From the NCBI RefSeq assembly GCF_000381265.1, contig NZ_KB906261.1:62001-126000 (forward strand): DNA of 64,000 nt, read 5' to 3'. How positions within the stretch are numbered: the stretch's first letter is position 1; each line of letters begins with the position of its first letter. Positions 53,705 through 62,591 of the stretch are shown here, piece after piece. The notes below the pieces were generated by a model that was not told the origin of the DNA, searched no databases, and worked only from the letters and a program-made list of their open reading frames with translations. A program made the translations under genes and the position numbers. Source of the DNA: Curvibacter lanceolatus ATCC 14669 (GTDB taxonomy: Bacteria; Pseudomonadota; Gammaproteobacteria; Burkholderiales; Burkholderiaceae_C).

Positions 53705-55006
53705 TCAGTGGGCCTCCGTGCGCTTGATTTCTTTTTCGATTTCTTCCTGGATGTGGTGCCAGCGGGCCACAAAGCGGCGCCGCACCAGCTCGAACAGACC
53801 CAGGCCCACGGCCAGCACGGCCCCGGCGCACAACCAGCTGGCGGTGGCTTCGGCATTCACGCGCAGGTGCAGGAACTCCATCTCGGGGCCCAGGGCCGCG
53901 TTGAGCTGCAGGTGGTAGAGCATCTCGATCATCGAAGCCGCCCCCAACACCACCACCAAGCCAGTCAGGGCCATGCCCAGGTAGCAGCTCAGCAGGGGTT
54001 TGAGTCGGCCGAATCGGGCCAGGCGCACGTTCAGCATCACCAGGCTGGCAATGCCGCCGGGCGCATACATCACCATGAACAGGAACACCAGCCCCAGGTA
54101 CAGCAGCCAGGCCTTGCTCAGCTCGGACAGCAGCACCGAGGCGAACACCAGCAACACCGCGCCGATGATGGGCCCGAAGAAGAAGGTGGCCCCGCCCAGG
54201 AAGGTGAACAGCAGATAGCCGCCCGACCGGATCACGCTGAGGCTGTCGGCCCCGGTGACGATCTCGAAGTTGATGGTGGCCAGACCGCCGCCCACGCCGG
54301 CAAAGAAGCCCGCGATGATGAAGGCGAAGTAGCGCACGCGCTGGGTGTTGTAGCCGATGAACTCGACCCGCTCGGGGTTGTCGCGCACCGCGTTCAGGAT
54401 GCGCCCCAGCGGGGTGCCCGTGAAGGCGAACATCGCTGCCGTGCAGACAAAGCAGTAGAACGCGATCAGGTAGTAGACCTGGATCTGCGGCCCGAAGCTG
54501 ATGCCCATGAAGCTCTGGCCATACACCCGGTTGGTGGTGATGCCGCCTTCGCCGCCAAAGAAGTCGGGCAGCATCAGGGCCATGGAGGCCACCAGCTCAC
54601 CCACGCCCATGGTGATCATGGCGAAGGTGGTGCCCGATTTCTTGGTGGTCACCCAGCCGAGCAAGGCGGCAAAACCCATGCCTGCCAAGCCGCCCACGAT
54701 GGGGATCAGCGACACCGGGATGCTCATGCCCTTGCCGGCCATGTTCATGGCGTGGATGGCAATGAACGAACCCAGCCCGGTGTAGACCGCGTGGCCGAAG
54801 CTCAGCATGCCGCCTTGGCCGAGCAGCATGTTGTAGCTCAGGCAGATGATGATCAGGTAGCCGATCTGCGACAGCATGGTCAGCGCCAGGCTGCTCTTGA
54901 ACAGCAGCGGGGCCACGATCAGAGCCAGCGCGAACAGCGCCCAGATCACGATGCGCCCCAGGTTCAGGGGCTTGAAGCCGTAGCTTTGGATGTTGTTGGA
55001 GCTCAT
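53705..55006 (-). CDS. livM: Branched-chain amino-acid-type ABC transporter permease, LivM-like, with C-terminal extension
   Basis: 433 residues against about 320-360 for most LivM proteins. The core has the typical SYNMLLGQGGMLSFGHAVYTGLG and TTFAMITMGVGELVASM, and about eight to nine helices to residue 330. A further 100 residues add two helices (YLGMALTGLVVVLGAASMIEML and ASWLCAGAVLAVGLGLFELV, quoted in part) and a charged coiled tail (EEIEKEIKRTEAH). The extension's role is unknown. Confidence 0.93.
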   Translation of the reverse strand: MSSNNIQSYGFKPLNLGRIVIWALFALALIVAPLLFKSSLALTMLSQIGYLIIICLSYNMLLGQGGMLSFGHAVYTGLGSFIAIHAMNMAGKGMSIPVSLIPIVGGLAGMGFAALLGWVTTKKSGTTFAMITMGVGELVASMALMLPDFFGGEGGITTNRVYGQSFMGISFGPQIQVYYLIAFYCFVCTAAMFAFTGTPLGRILNAVRDNPERVEFIGYNTQRVRYFAFIIAGFFAGVGGGLATINFEIVTGADSLSVIRSGGYLLFTFLGGATFFFGPIIGAVLLVFASVLLSELSKAWLLYLGLVFLFMVMYAPGGIASLVMLNVRLARFGRLKPLLSCYLGMALTGLVVVLGAASMIEMLYHLQLNAALGPEMEFLHLRVNAEATASWLCAGAVLAVGLGLFELVRRRFVARWHHIQEEIEKEIKRTEAH

Positions 55007-55009
55007 GGA

Positions 55010-55963
55010 TCAATCCTCCCGTTTGCCCAGCAGGCCCTTGGGCCGGAAGATCAGCATCAGCACCAGCAGCAGGTAGGGCAGGATGGGCGCCACTTGCGAG
55101 ATGGTGAGCTTGAGCACGGAATACAGGGCCGAGCTTTCGCTGACCTGCACGCCCAGGCCGGCCAGCGCGGTGAGCATCGAATAGTCCAGCGCCACCGCAA
55201 AGGTCTGCAGCACGCCGATCAGCAGCGAGGCTAGGAAGGCCCCCGCCAGCGAGCCCATGCCGCCCACCACCACCACCACGAAGATGATGGAGCCCACCGA
55301 GCCGGCCATGGCCGGTTCGGTGACATAGGTGTTGCCGCCGATCACGCCCGCCAGCCCGGCCAGGGCCGCACCGCCGCCGAACACCAGCATGAAGACACGT
55401 GGCACGTTGTGGCCCAGGGCCTCGGCCATCTCGGGATGGGTCAGTGCGGCCTGGATCACCAGCCCGATGCGGGTGCGGGTCAGCAGCAGCCAGACCGAGG
55501 CCAGCATCAGCAGCGCCACCAGCATGATGAAGCTGCGTGACTTGGGGAACTGGGTGCCGTACAGGGTGAACAGCGGGCCCTGCAGCTGCTCAGGCAGGCC
55601 ATAAGGCACGGTGGAGCGGCCCCAGACCAGTTGCACCACTTCGAGGATCAGGTAGGACAGGCCGAAGGTGACCAGCAGTTCAGGCACGTGACCGAACTTG
55701 TGCACCCGGCGCAGGCTGTAACGCTCGAACAGCGAGCCCAGCGCGCCCACGGCGAGCGGCGCCACGAACAGCGCCGGCCAGAAGCCGATGGCCTTCGAGA
55801 TGGTGTAGGCGAAGTACGCCCCCAGCATGTAGAAGCTCGTGTGGGCGAAGTTCAGAACGCCCATCATGCTGAAAATGAGCGTCAGCCCAGAGCTCAGCAT
55901 GAACAGCAGCAGCCCGTAGCTGATGCCGTTGAGCATGGAGATGGTGAAAAACTCAAGATTCAT
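55010..55963 (-). CDS. livH: Branched-chain amino-acid-type ABC transporter permease, LivH-like
   Basis: 317 residues, about eight to nine helices. SGLTLIFSMMGVLNFAHTSFYMLGAY (part: LTLIFSMMGVLNFAH) and EALGHNVPRVFMLVFGGGAALAGLAG are the LivH conserved blocks. It forms the channel with LivM. It starts after a terminator and a long palindrome that separate it from the binding-protein gene, so it is expressed at a lower level if these work. Confidence 0.94.
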   Translation of the reverse strand: MNLEFFTISMLNGISYGLLLFMLSSGLTLIFSMMGVLNFAHTSFYMLGAYFAYTISKAIGFWPALFVAPLAVGALGSLFERYSLRRVHKFGHVPELLVTFGLSYLILEVVQLVWGRSTVPYGLPEQLQGPLFTLYGTQFPKSRSFIMLVALLMLASVWLLLTRTRIGLVIQAALTHPEMAEALGHNVPRVFMLVFGGGAALAGLAGVIGGNTYVTEPAMAGSVGSIIFVVVVVGGMGSLAGAFLASLLIGVLQTFAVALDYSMLTALAGLGVQVSESSALYSVLKLTISQVAPILPYLLLVLMLIFRPKGLLGKRED

Positions 55964-55986
55964 TGAAAGTCTTTTGCATCAGGGTC

Positions 55987-56015
55987 AAAAAAAAGGCCCG
56001 AGCGGCGTCGGGCCT
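55987..56015 (-). terminator. Intrinsic terminator inside the liv operon, between binding protein and permease
   Basis: On the minus strand AGGCCCGA, a 6-base loop and TCGGGCCT form a perfect 8-bp stem followed directly by eight T residues. It lies about 70 bases after the binding-protein stop and 24 before the livH start. It should stop a large part of transcription, raising the ratio of binding protein to permease. Confidence 0.85.
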
Positions 56016-56026
56016 CGCAAGATCTA

Positions 56027-56078
56027 AGAACGTGTTAACGATCTCCCATGGGCCCATGCGAGATCGTCAACACGTTCT
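56027..56078. repeat. 52-bp near-perfect palindrome just after the livK stop codon
   Basis: Outer arms AGAACGTGTTAACGATCTC (56027-56045) and GAGATCGTCAACACGTTCT (56060-56078) differ at one position, and the centre holds the palindrome CATGGGCCCATG (56047-56058). In all 24 of 26 positions pair. It begins five bases past the stop of the binding-protein gene. A transcript would fold into a long hairpin ahead of the terminator, probably blocking 3' exonucleases. Confidence 0.85.
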
Positions 56079-56083
56079 GGGCC

Positions 56084-57316
56084 TCAGGGTCGCTTCATTT
56101 CACACGATGTGGGCGTGCTGGCCACATAGGGTTCGTAGAACTTCAGGGGCACCAGGGTGTAGCCGGTGTTTTCAGGCGAGTAAGGGTACTTTCCGCCGGC
56201 CTTCTCCCAGCGGGTGATGTAGAGGCCCTGCTGCAGTTGGTGGTCGGTCTTGCGCAGTTCGACCTCGCCGTTGAAGCTCTTGAACTTCATGCCTTCCAGG
56301 GTGGCGGCCACCTTGACCGGGTCGGTCGACTTGGATTTGGCAAAGGCCTCGGTGAGGGCCACGAACACGGTGTAGATGTCGGTGGTGTAAAGGTCGTCGT
56401 TGAACTTGGCCTTGAACTGGTCAGCCAGCTTCTGGATCTCGCCGCCCATGTTGTAGTGGGCGTAGCTCACCTGGTAGATCTTGCCGGCCGAGGCGGCGCC
56501 CATCGCGGTCGGCGTGCCCGAGGTGACCGCGTAGTAGGTCAGGAACTTGACGTTGTTCAGGCCCGAATCGTTGGCGGCCTTGATCAGCAAGGCCAGGTCG
56601 GAGCCCCAGTTGCCGGTGATCACGGTGTCGGCGCCCGACTGCTTGATCTTGGCGATGTAGGGCGAGAAATCACGCACCTGGGCCAGCGGGTGCAGGTCGT
56701 CGCCGACGATCTGGATGTCGGGGCGCTTGCGGCTCAGGTTGGCCTTGGCGAACTTCGAGACCTGTTGGCCGTGCGAGTAGTTCTGGTTGATCAGGTACAC
56801 CTTCTTGATGTCGGCCTGGTCCTTCATCCAGGTGGTCAGGGCCTCCATCTTCATCGAGGTGTCGGCATCAAAGCGGTACTGCCAGTAGCTGCACTTGCTG
56901 TTGGTCAGGTCGGGGTCGACCGCTGCGTAGTTGAGGTACAGCACCTCTTTGCCCGGGTTGCGGGCATTGTGCTTTTCCAGCGCATCGATGATGGCCAGGG
57001 CCGGGCCCGAGCCGTTGCCCTGGGTCACATAGCGGGCACCCTGGTCGATGGCCGAGCGCAGGGCGCTGGTGGTTTCCTGGGGGCTGAGCTTGTTGTCGAT
57101 GCCGATGATCTCGAACTTCACGCCGGCTGCATTCTTCTTGTTGAACTCTTCGGCCAGGAACTGAAAGCTCTTGAGCTGGTTGGTGCCCACGGCTGCCATC
57201 AGGCCCGACAGGGGATCAAGCCAGGCGATCTTGACGGTTTCACCCTGTTGGGCAAAGGCGCCGCCGGCCAGGGCCAGCAGGGTCGAGGCCACCACGGTCT
57301 TCATCACGAATTTCAT
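56084..57316 (-). CDS. livK: Branched-chain amino-acid-type ABC transporter substrate-binding protein, LivK-like
   Basis: 410 residues. A Sec signal peptide (MKFVMKTVVASTLLALAGGAFAQ) is followed by a type I periplasmic-binding fold: VKIAWLDPLSGLMAAVG, ALRSAIDQGARYVTQGNGSG, VYLINQNYSHGQQVSKFA and ADTVITGNWGSDLALLIKAA. It captures the ligand for LivHMGF. In this group such proteins bind amino acids, aromatic acids or other carboxylates; nearness to an acyl-CoA ligase and beta-oxidation genes favours a carboxylate. Confidence 0.93.
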   Translation of the reverse strand: MKFVMKTVVASTLLALAGGAFAQQGETVKIAWLDPLSGLMAAVGTNQLKSFQFLAEEFNKKNAAGVKFEIIGIDNKLSPQETTSALRSAIDQGARYVTQGNGSGPALAIIDALEKHNARNPGKEVLYLNYAAVDPDLTNSKCSYWQYRFDADTSMKMEALTTWMKDQADIKKVYLINQNYSHGQQVSKFAKANLSRKRPDIQIVGDDLHPLAQVRDFSPYIAKIKQSGADTVITGNWGSDLALLIKAANDSGLNNVKFLTYYAVTSGTPTAMGAASAGKIYQVSYAHYNMGGEIQKLADQFKAKFNDDLYTTDIYTVFVALTEAFAKSKSTDPVKVAATLEGMKFKSFNGEVELRKTDHQLQQGLYITRWEKAGGKYPYSPENTGYTLVPLKFYEPYVASTPTSCEMKRP

Positions 57317-57377
57317 GCTTTGTCTCCGTTCTGTTTGGAATGTTTTCAGCGTAATGTCTTTGTGCAGTGCAGCGCTC

Positions 57378-57390
57378 AGGGAATGCCCCT
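57378..57390. promoter_or_regulatory. AGGG-N5-CCCT element upstream of livK
   Basis: The element lies 62-74 bases upstream of the livK ATG, near where an activator would bind. It matches the 52140 element at 13 of 16 bases from its first A. On the minus strand a TACGCT-like box follows downstream, but no strong core promoter is seen, which fits activator dependence. Confidence 0.4.
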
Positions 57391-57454
57391 AGCATCTATC
57401 ACGCAGGCGACTGAACCATTCGGCCAGCCACCTGCGCCGCTCAAATAGCCCCTC

Positions 57455-59098
57455 TCACAGGCCGGGCAATTTGTAGCCTTTGAGCTGGTCGCGCAGCCGG
57501 GTTTTCAGCATCTTGCCGGTGGCACCGATGGGGATGGCCTCGACAAAAATGACGTCGTCCGGGATCTGCCATTTCGCCGTCTTGCCCTCGTAGAAGGCCA
57601 GCAATTCCTCGCGCGTCACCTCGGCGCCGGGCTTCTTGACCACGGCCACCACCGGGCGCTCGTCCCACTTGGGGTGGGGCATGCCGATGCAGGCCGCCAT
57701 GGCGATGGCCGGGTGGCCCATGGCGATGTTCTCGATGTCGATCGAGCTGATCCATTCACCGCCCGACTTGATCACGTCCTTGCTGCGGTCGGTGATCTGC
57801 ATGAAACCATCGGCATCGATGGTGGCCACGTCGCCCGTGGGGAACCAGCCCCGGCCCTGCTTGTCCTTGATCAGCGGGCTGGCGCCTTCGCTGCGGTAGT
57901 ACTCGCCCAAAATCCAGGGCCCCTTGACCAGCAGGTCGCCATAGGCGCGGCCGTCCCAGGGCAGCTCTTCGCCATCCCCGTCGACAATCTTCATGTCGAC
58001 CCCGAAGATCGCTCGCCCCTGCTTCATGCGGATCTTCATCTGCTCGTCCTTGGGCAAGCCCAGGTGCTTGTTTTTGAGCGTGCACAGCGTGCCCAGGGGC
58101 GACATCTCGGTCATGCCCCAGGCGTGCAGCACTTCCACACCGTACGCGTCCTGGAAGGCGTTGATCATGGCCGGCGGGCAGGCCGAGCCGCCGATCACGG
58201 TGCGGTTGAGCTTGCTGAAGCGCAGGCCGCCGGGCTTCATGTGGCCCAACAGCATCTGCCACACCGTGGGCACGCCCGCGGCAAAGGTGACGCCCTCGGC
58301 CTCGATCAGTTCGTAGACCGACTTGCCGTCCAGCGCCGGGCCCGGGAACACCAGCTTGCAACCGGTGAGGGCCGCCGAATACGGCAGCCCCCAGGCATTC
58401 ACGTGGAACATGGGCACCACGGGCAACACTGAATCACGGGCCGACAGGCACATCACATCAGGCAGCGAGGCCGCGTAGGCGTGCAGCACGCTGGAGCGGT
58501 GGCTGTACAGGGCCGCCTTGGGGTTGCCGGTGGTGCCGCTGGTGTAGCACATGCTCGAGGCGGTGTTCTCGTCGAACTCGGGCCAGTGGTAGTCGCTGCT
58601 CTGGGCGCCGATCCAGGCCTCGTAGCTGACCAGGCCGGGCACGCCAGTGTCGGCGGGCAGCTTGTCGGCATCGCACAGCGCCACCCACAGCTTGATGCCG
58701 GGGCAGCGGGCATGCACGGCCTGCACCAGGGGCAGGAAGGTGGTGTCGAAGCACATCACCTGGTCGTCGGCATGGTTGATGATCCAGGCGATCTGGTCGG
58801 GGTGCAGGCGGGGGTTGACCGTGTGCAGCACGCGGCCCGAGCCGCTCACGCCGTAGTACAGCTCCAGGTGGCGGTAACCGTTCCAGGCCAGGGTGGCCAC
58901 GCGGTCACTGAACTGCAGGCCCAGCTTTTCGACCGCATTGGCCACCTGGCGCGAGCGCGTCGCAAGGTCCTTGTAGGTGTAGCGGTGGATGTCACCCTCG
59001 ACCCGGCGCGACACGATTTCGCCATCGCCATGGTGGCGATCCGCGAACTCGAGCAGGGTGGAAATCAAGAGGGGTTGGCTCTGCATGAGACCGAGCAT
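57455..59098 (-). CDS. AMP-binding acyl-CoA ligase (fatty-acid-CoA ligase, FadD-like)
   Basis: 547 residues. The P-loop [19 protein letters not shown], the [15 protein letters not shown] motif and [31 protein letters not shown] (part: [16 protein letters not shown]) define the ANL adenylating family, closest to medium/long-chain ligases. It forms acyl-CoA through acyl-AMP in the cytoplasm. AAGGAG stands eight bases before ATG 59098. It is the first gene of the leftward uptake block and diverges from the Crp/Fnr-type regulator. Confidence 0.93.
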   Translation of the reverse strand: MLGLMQSQPLLISTLLEFADRHHGDGEIVSRRVEGDIHRYTYKDLATRSRQVANAVEKLGLQFSDRVATLAWNGYRHLELYYGVSGSGRVLHTVNPRLHPDQIAWIINHADDQVMCFDTTFLPLVQAVHARCPGIKLWVALCDADKLPADTGVPGLVSYEAWIGAQSSDYHWPEFDENTASSMCYTSGTTGNPKAALYSHRSSVLHAYAASLPDVMCLSARDSVLPVVPMFHVNAWGLPYSAALTGCKLVFPGPALDGKSVYELIEAEGVTFAAGVPTVWQMLLGHMKPGGLRFSKLNRTVIGGSACPPAMINAFQDAYGVEVLHAWGMTEMSPLGTLCTLKNKHLGLPKDEQMKIRMKQGRAIFGVDMKIVDGDGEELPWDGRAYGDLLVKGPWILGEYYRSEGASPLIKDKQGRGWFPTGDVATIDADGFMQITDRSKDVIKSGGEWISSIDIENIAMGHPAIAMAACIGMPHPKWDERPVVAVVKKPGAEVTREELLAFYEGKTAKWQIPDDVIFVEAIPIGATGKMLKTRLRDQLKGYKLPGL

Positions 59099-59154
59099 GT
59101 TGGCTCCTTAAGTTGCTTCTATCGTTCAAGTTAAACCATCGGGACTGCGCACTG

Positions 59155-59168
59155 TTGACATGAGTCAA
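59155..59168. promoter_or_regulatory. Perfect Crp/Fnr-type palindrome TTGAC-N4-GTCAA
   Basis: TTGACATGAGTCAA matches the TTGA-N6-TCAA pattern of FNR/FixK/DNR-type regulators with perfect dyad symmetry. It lies 57 bases upstream of the ligase start and 213 bases upstream of the divergent Crp/Fnr gene, whose product is the obvious candidate ligand. Confidence 0.6.
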
Positions 59169-59171
59169 CGC

Positions 59172-59220
59172 TGGCACCAGTGCCATTCACAGCCACCTCA
59201 GAATGATTCTGGCACTGCCA
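59172..59220. promoter_or_regulatory. Two further TGGCA inverted repeats in the ligase/crp spacer
   Basis: TGGCAC-CA-GTGCCA (59172-59185) and TGGCA-C-TGCCA (59210-59220) are perfect dyads within 50 bases of the Crp/Fnr-type palindrome. They may bind a second regulator or be further sites of the same control region. Confidence 0.4.
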
Positions 59221-59381
59221 TGGCGGCCCACCGTGCACGCATGTCCCTTCGGTTACTGCGCGCACTGTCAGGCCACACCGCCGCGGGCACAAACCGTGTC
59301 GTGCCATTGACAGGCCGCTAGGGCAAACCCGAATGACGGCACGACAAATCCACCGGTCCCCATAGGGCCCACAATTGCGCC

Positions 59382-60107
59382 ATGCTTCACGGTATCGACC
59401 TCATGGCCCGGCAGTTTCTGGCCGCCCAACCCTGGTATGACGGCCTGCCCACGGCCGAGCAGGAGGCGCTGCAGGCCTCCATCCACACCTTTCTGGCGCG
59501 CAAGGGCGAGGTGCTGCTGCCGCAGGGGGAGCGGGTCAATGGCTGGTATGCCGTGCTGTCGGGGCTGGTGTTGCTGGAAAGCGAGTCGCAGGGCCAGCGC
59601 CGCTCGGCTTTCATCGGCATGCCCGACGGCGAGTGGTTTGGCGAAGGCTCGGCGCTCAAGAACGAGCCGCGGCGCTACAACGTGGTGGCCCTGCGCGACA
59701 CCTGGCTGCTGTGCCTGCCGCAAGAGCGTTTTCAGCACCTGCACGCCACCAGCCTGGGCTTCAACCAGTACCTGGCCCAGCACCTGAACATGCGCCTGGG
59801 CCAGGCCATGACCCTGATCGAAACCGGCCGCATGCGCAGCCCGGAGTACCGGGTGGCCTTGCACCTGAGCCGCCTGTTCTGGCGCAGCACCCGCCAGCTG
59901 TACGTCACCCAGGAGGAATTGGGCAAGCTGGTCGGCCTATCGCGCCAGACCGTGAACCGGGTGCTGCGCGAGCTGGCCACGCGCGGCATCATCGCCATGG
60001 ACCATGGGCGGGTGCTGATCCGCTGCGACGCGGCCCTGGGGCGCTATCTGGCCGGTGCAGAGGACATTGCAGACACGTCCGCCCTGCCCCCGCAGCCCAC
60101 GGTTTGA
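59382..60107 (+). CDS. Crp/Fnr-family transcriptional regulator
   Basis: 241 residues. Residues about 15-130 are a cyclic-nucleotide-binding-type beta roll ([25 protein letters not shown], in part), followed by the dimer helix and a Crp-type helix-turn-helix at about 178-200 ([20 protein letters not shown]). The FNR cysteine cluster is absent, so it does not carry an oxygen-sensing Fe-S centre, and the cAMP-binding Arg-Ser pair is not evident. The effector is unknown. The neighbouring TTGAC-N4-GTCAA site suggests it controls the divergent acyl-CoA ligase and transporter genes. Confidence 0.92.
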   Translation: MLHGIDLMARQFLAAQPWYDGLPTAEQEALQASIHTFLARKGEVLLPQGERVNGWYAVLSGLVLLESESQGQRRSAFIGMPDGEWFGEGSALKNEPRRYNVVALRDTWLLCLPQERFQHLHATSLGFNQYLAQHLNMRLGQAMTLIETGRMRSPEYRVALHLSRLFWRSTRQLYVTQEELGKLVGLSRQTVNRVLRELATRGIIAMDHGRVLIRCDAALGRYLAGAEDIADTSALPPQPTV

Positions 60108-60157
60108 GCCATGCCCCTGCAACGCACAGGCGTTTGCCCCTGCAGGACAATGCTGCG

Positions 60158-61639
60158 ATGACCGACTCAGCCTCTGTGACCGCCTCGGCGGACACCGCCC
60201 ACGACTGGTCCAGCCGCTTCACCGCCCTGGGCTCCGCCTTCTTCACCCACCTGAACCCCAGCCCCCTGCCCGCACCGGTGTGGGTGGGGCGCAGCGAAGC
60301 CGCCGCCCGCAGCCTGGGCCTGCCCCCCAGCTGGCTGGATTCGGACGAGGCCCTGCAGGTGCTCACCGGCAACCAGTTGCTCGATGGCATGAAGCCGCTG
60401 GCCAGCGTCTACAGCGGCCACCAGTTCGGCGTCTGGGCCGGGCAGCTGGGCGACGGCCGCGCCATCCTGCTGGGCCAGACCCCCTCGGGCGACGAGTTGC
60501 AGCTCAAGGGCAGCGGCCGCACGCCCTACTCCCGCATGGGCGACGGGCGGGCCGTGCTGCGCTCCAGCATCCGTGAATTCCTGTGCAGCGAGGCCATGCA
60601 CGGCCTGGGCATCCCCACCTCGCGCGCCCTGAGCGTGACCGGCTCGCCCGCCCCGGTGCGGCGCGAAACCATCGAAACCGCCGCCGTGGTGGCCCGCACG
60701 GCGCCCAGCTTCATCCGGTTCGGCCATTTCGAGCACTTTGCGGCCCGCGATGACCAGATCGCCCTGCGCAGCCTGGCCGACCACGTCATCGACCGTTTCA
60801 TGCCCGAATGCCGCGAGCACCCCCGCTGGCCCGGCAAGCCCTACGCCGCCCTCCTGGAGCAGGTGAGCGAACGCACGGCCCGCCTGATGGCGCAGTGGCA
60901 GTCGGTGGGCTTTTGCCACGGTGTGATGAATACCGACAACATGAGCATCCTGGGCCTGACCATCGACTACGGGCCCTTCCAGTTCCTGGACACCTTCGAC
61001 CCCGAGCACATCTGCAACCACAGCGACAGCCAGGGCCGTTACGCGCACCAGCGCCAACCCAACATCGCCTACTGGAACCTGTTTTGCCTGGCCCAGGCCC
61101 TGCTGCCGCTGATCGGCGAGCAGGACGAGGCCTTGGCGGCGCTTGAATCGTACAAAACGGTGTTCCCGGCCGCCTTCGAGGCCCGGCTGCGCGACAAGCT
61201 GGGCTGGCACCAGGCCCAACCGGGTGACGGCGAACGCATCGACGCGACGCTGCGCCTGCTGGCCCAGCAGCGCATCGACTTCACGATCTTCTGGCGGCGC
61301 CTGAGCGGAGCCGCCGCCAGCGCCGACTACGCACCGGTGCGTGATCTGTTCCTGGACCGGCGCGCCTTTGACGACTGGCTGCCGGGCTACCTGGCACGGG
61401 CCCAGGCCGAAGGGGGTGCCCCCGATGCGGCCCTGATGCTGCGCAGCAACCCCAAGTTCGTGCTGCGCAACCACCTGGGCCAGCAAGCCATCGACCGGGC
61501 GCAGGCGGGCGACATGTCCGAGGTGAGCACCTTGCTGCGCCTGCTGGAGCGCCCGTTTGACGAACACCCCGGCCACGAGGCCTATGCCGACTTCCCGCCC
61601 GATTGGGCTTCTTCCATCTCCATCAGCTGTTCATCATGA
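60158..61639 (+). CDS. selO: Protein adenylyltransferase SelO (YdiU)
   Basis: 493 residues of the pseudokinase family that transfers AMP to protein hydroxyls and is tied to redox stress. [39 protein letters not shown] and [21 protein letters not shown] carry the nucleotide and metal ligands. The protein ends SCSS, with Cys three from the end where animal SelO has selenocysteine. ATG 60158 is chosen by family N-terminus. The stop overlaps msrB by four bases (ATGA). Confidence 0.95.
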   Translation: MTDSASVTASADTAHDWSSRFTALGSAFFTHLNPSPLPAPVWVGRSEAAARSLGLPPSWLDSDEALQVLTGNQLLDGMKPLASVYSGHQFGVWAGQLGDGRAILLGQTPSGDELQLKGSGRTPYSRMGDGRAVLRSSIREFLCSEAMHGLGIPTSRALSVTGSPAPVRRETIETAAVVARTAPSFIRFGHFEHFAARDDQIALRSLADHVIDRFMPECREHPRWPGKPYAALLEQVSERTARLMAQWQSVGFCHGVMNTDNMSILGLTIDYGPFQFLDTFDPEHICNHSDSQGRYAHQRQPNIAYWNLFCLAQALLPLIGEQDEALAALESYKTVFPAAFEARLRDKLGWHQAQPGDGERIDATLRLLAQQRIDFTIFWRRLSGAAASADYAPVRDLFLDRRAFDDWLPGYLARAQAEGGAPDAALMLRSNPKFVLRNHLGQQAIDRAQAGDMSEVSTLLRLLERPFDEHPGHEAYADFPPDWASSISISCSS

Positions 61640-62046
61640 CCCTCATCCAAAAAACCGATGCCGAATGGCAGGCCGAGCTGGCCGCCAAGGGTGCCGAACC
61701 GGGCGCCTTCCAGATCACCCGCCGGGCGGCCACGGAACGGCCCTTCACGGGCAAGTACGAGAGCCACTGGGCCCCCGGCACCTACCACTGCATGTGCTGT
61801 GGCCAGAAGCTGTTCGACTCGGATACCAAGTTCGACGCGGGCTGCGGCTGGCCCAGCTTCTGGCAGTCGGCCCTGCCCGGCGCCATCCGTGAAATCGTGG
61901 ACCGCAGCCACGGCATGGTCCGCACCGAGACAGTTTGTGCACAATGCGGGGCTCACCTGGGCCATGTCTTTGAAGACGGCCCGGCCCCGACCGGTCTGAG
62001 GTATTGCATGAACTCGGCCTCGCTCAACTTCGAACCCAAAGCATGA
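61636..62046 (+). CDS. msrB: Peptide-methionine (R)-S-oxide reductase MsrB
   Basis: 136 residues. Zinc is bound by the two CxxC pairs in [11 protein letters not shown] and [11 protein letters not shown], the catalytic Cys lies in RYCMNSASL, and GCGWPSFW is conserved. It repairs R-methionine sulfoxide in the cytoplasm. ATG 61636 overlaps the selO stop and its own stop overlaps yciB, so the three are translationally coupled. Pairing with selO supports a shared role in oxidative stress. Confidence 0.96.
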   Translation: MTLIQKTDAEWQAELAAKGAEPGAFQITRRAATERPFTGKYESHWAPGTYHCMCCGQKLFDSDTKFDAGCGWPSFWQSALPGAIREIVDRSHGMVRTETVCAQCGAHLGHVFEDGPAPTGLRYCMNSASLNFEPKA

Positions 62047-62591
62047 AGCTGCTTCTCGACTTTTTCCCGATCCTGCTGTTTTTTGCAGCTTTCAAGTTCG
62101 CTGGCATCTATGCGGCCACGGCCATCGCCATCGTGGCCACCGTCCTGCAGATCGGCTACCTGCGCTACAAGACCGGCAAGGTCGAACCCATGCAGTGGAT
62201 CAGCCTGGGCGTGATCGTGCTGTTCGGTGGCGCCACGCTGATCTCGCACAACGACACCTTCATCAAGTGGAAGCCCACCGTTCTGTACTGGCTGATGGGC
62301 TCGGCCCTGCTGATCGGGCAGTTGGTGTTCAAGAAGAACCTGCTCAAAAGCCTGATGGGTGCCCAGATGGACCTGCCCGAAGACGCCTGGCGCCTCACAC
62401 AATGGAGCTGGGTGGGCTTTTTCGCCGTGATGGGTTGCCTGAACCTGTGGGTGGCCTTCAACTATGACACCGACACCTGGGTCAATTTCAAGCTGTTCGG
62501 CGGCATGGGCCTGATGTTTGTGTTTGTGATCGCGCAAGCCCTGGTGCTGTCGCGCTACATGAAGACCGACGACGCCAAGGACCCCTCATGA
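62043..62591 (+). CDS. yciB: Septation protein A family (YciB) membrane protein
   Basis: 182 residues with five helices, starting [18 protein letters not shown], a hallmark of the family; [20 protein letters not shown] and [21 protein letters not shown] are the other conserved blocks. It is an inner-membrane protein linked to cell division and envelope integrity. It is in the ATGA-linked chain msrB-yciB-bolA. Confidence 0.95.
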   Translation: MKLLLDFFPILLFFAAFKFAGIYAATAIAIVATVLQIGYLRYKTGKVEPMQWISLGVIVLFGGATLISHNDTFIKWKPTVLYWLMGSALLIGQLVFKKNLLKSLMGAQMDLPEDAWRLTQWSWVGFFAVMGCLNLWVAFNYDTDTWVNFKLFGGMGLMFVFVIAQALVLSRYMKTDDAKDPS

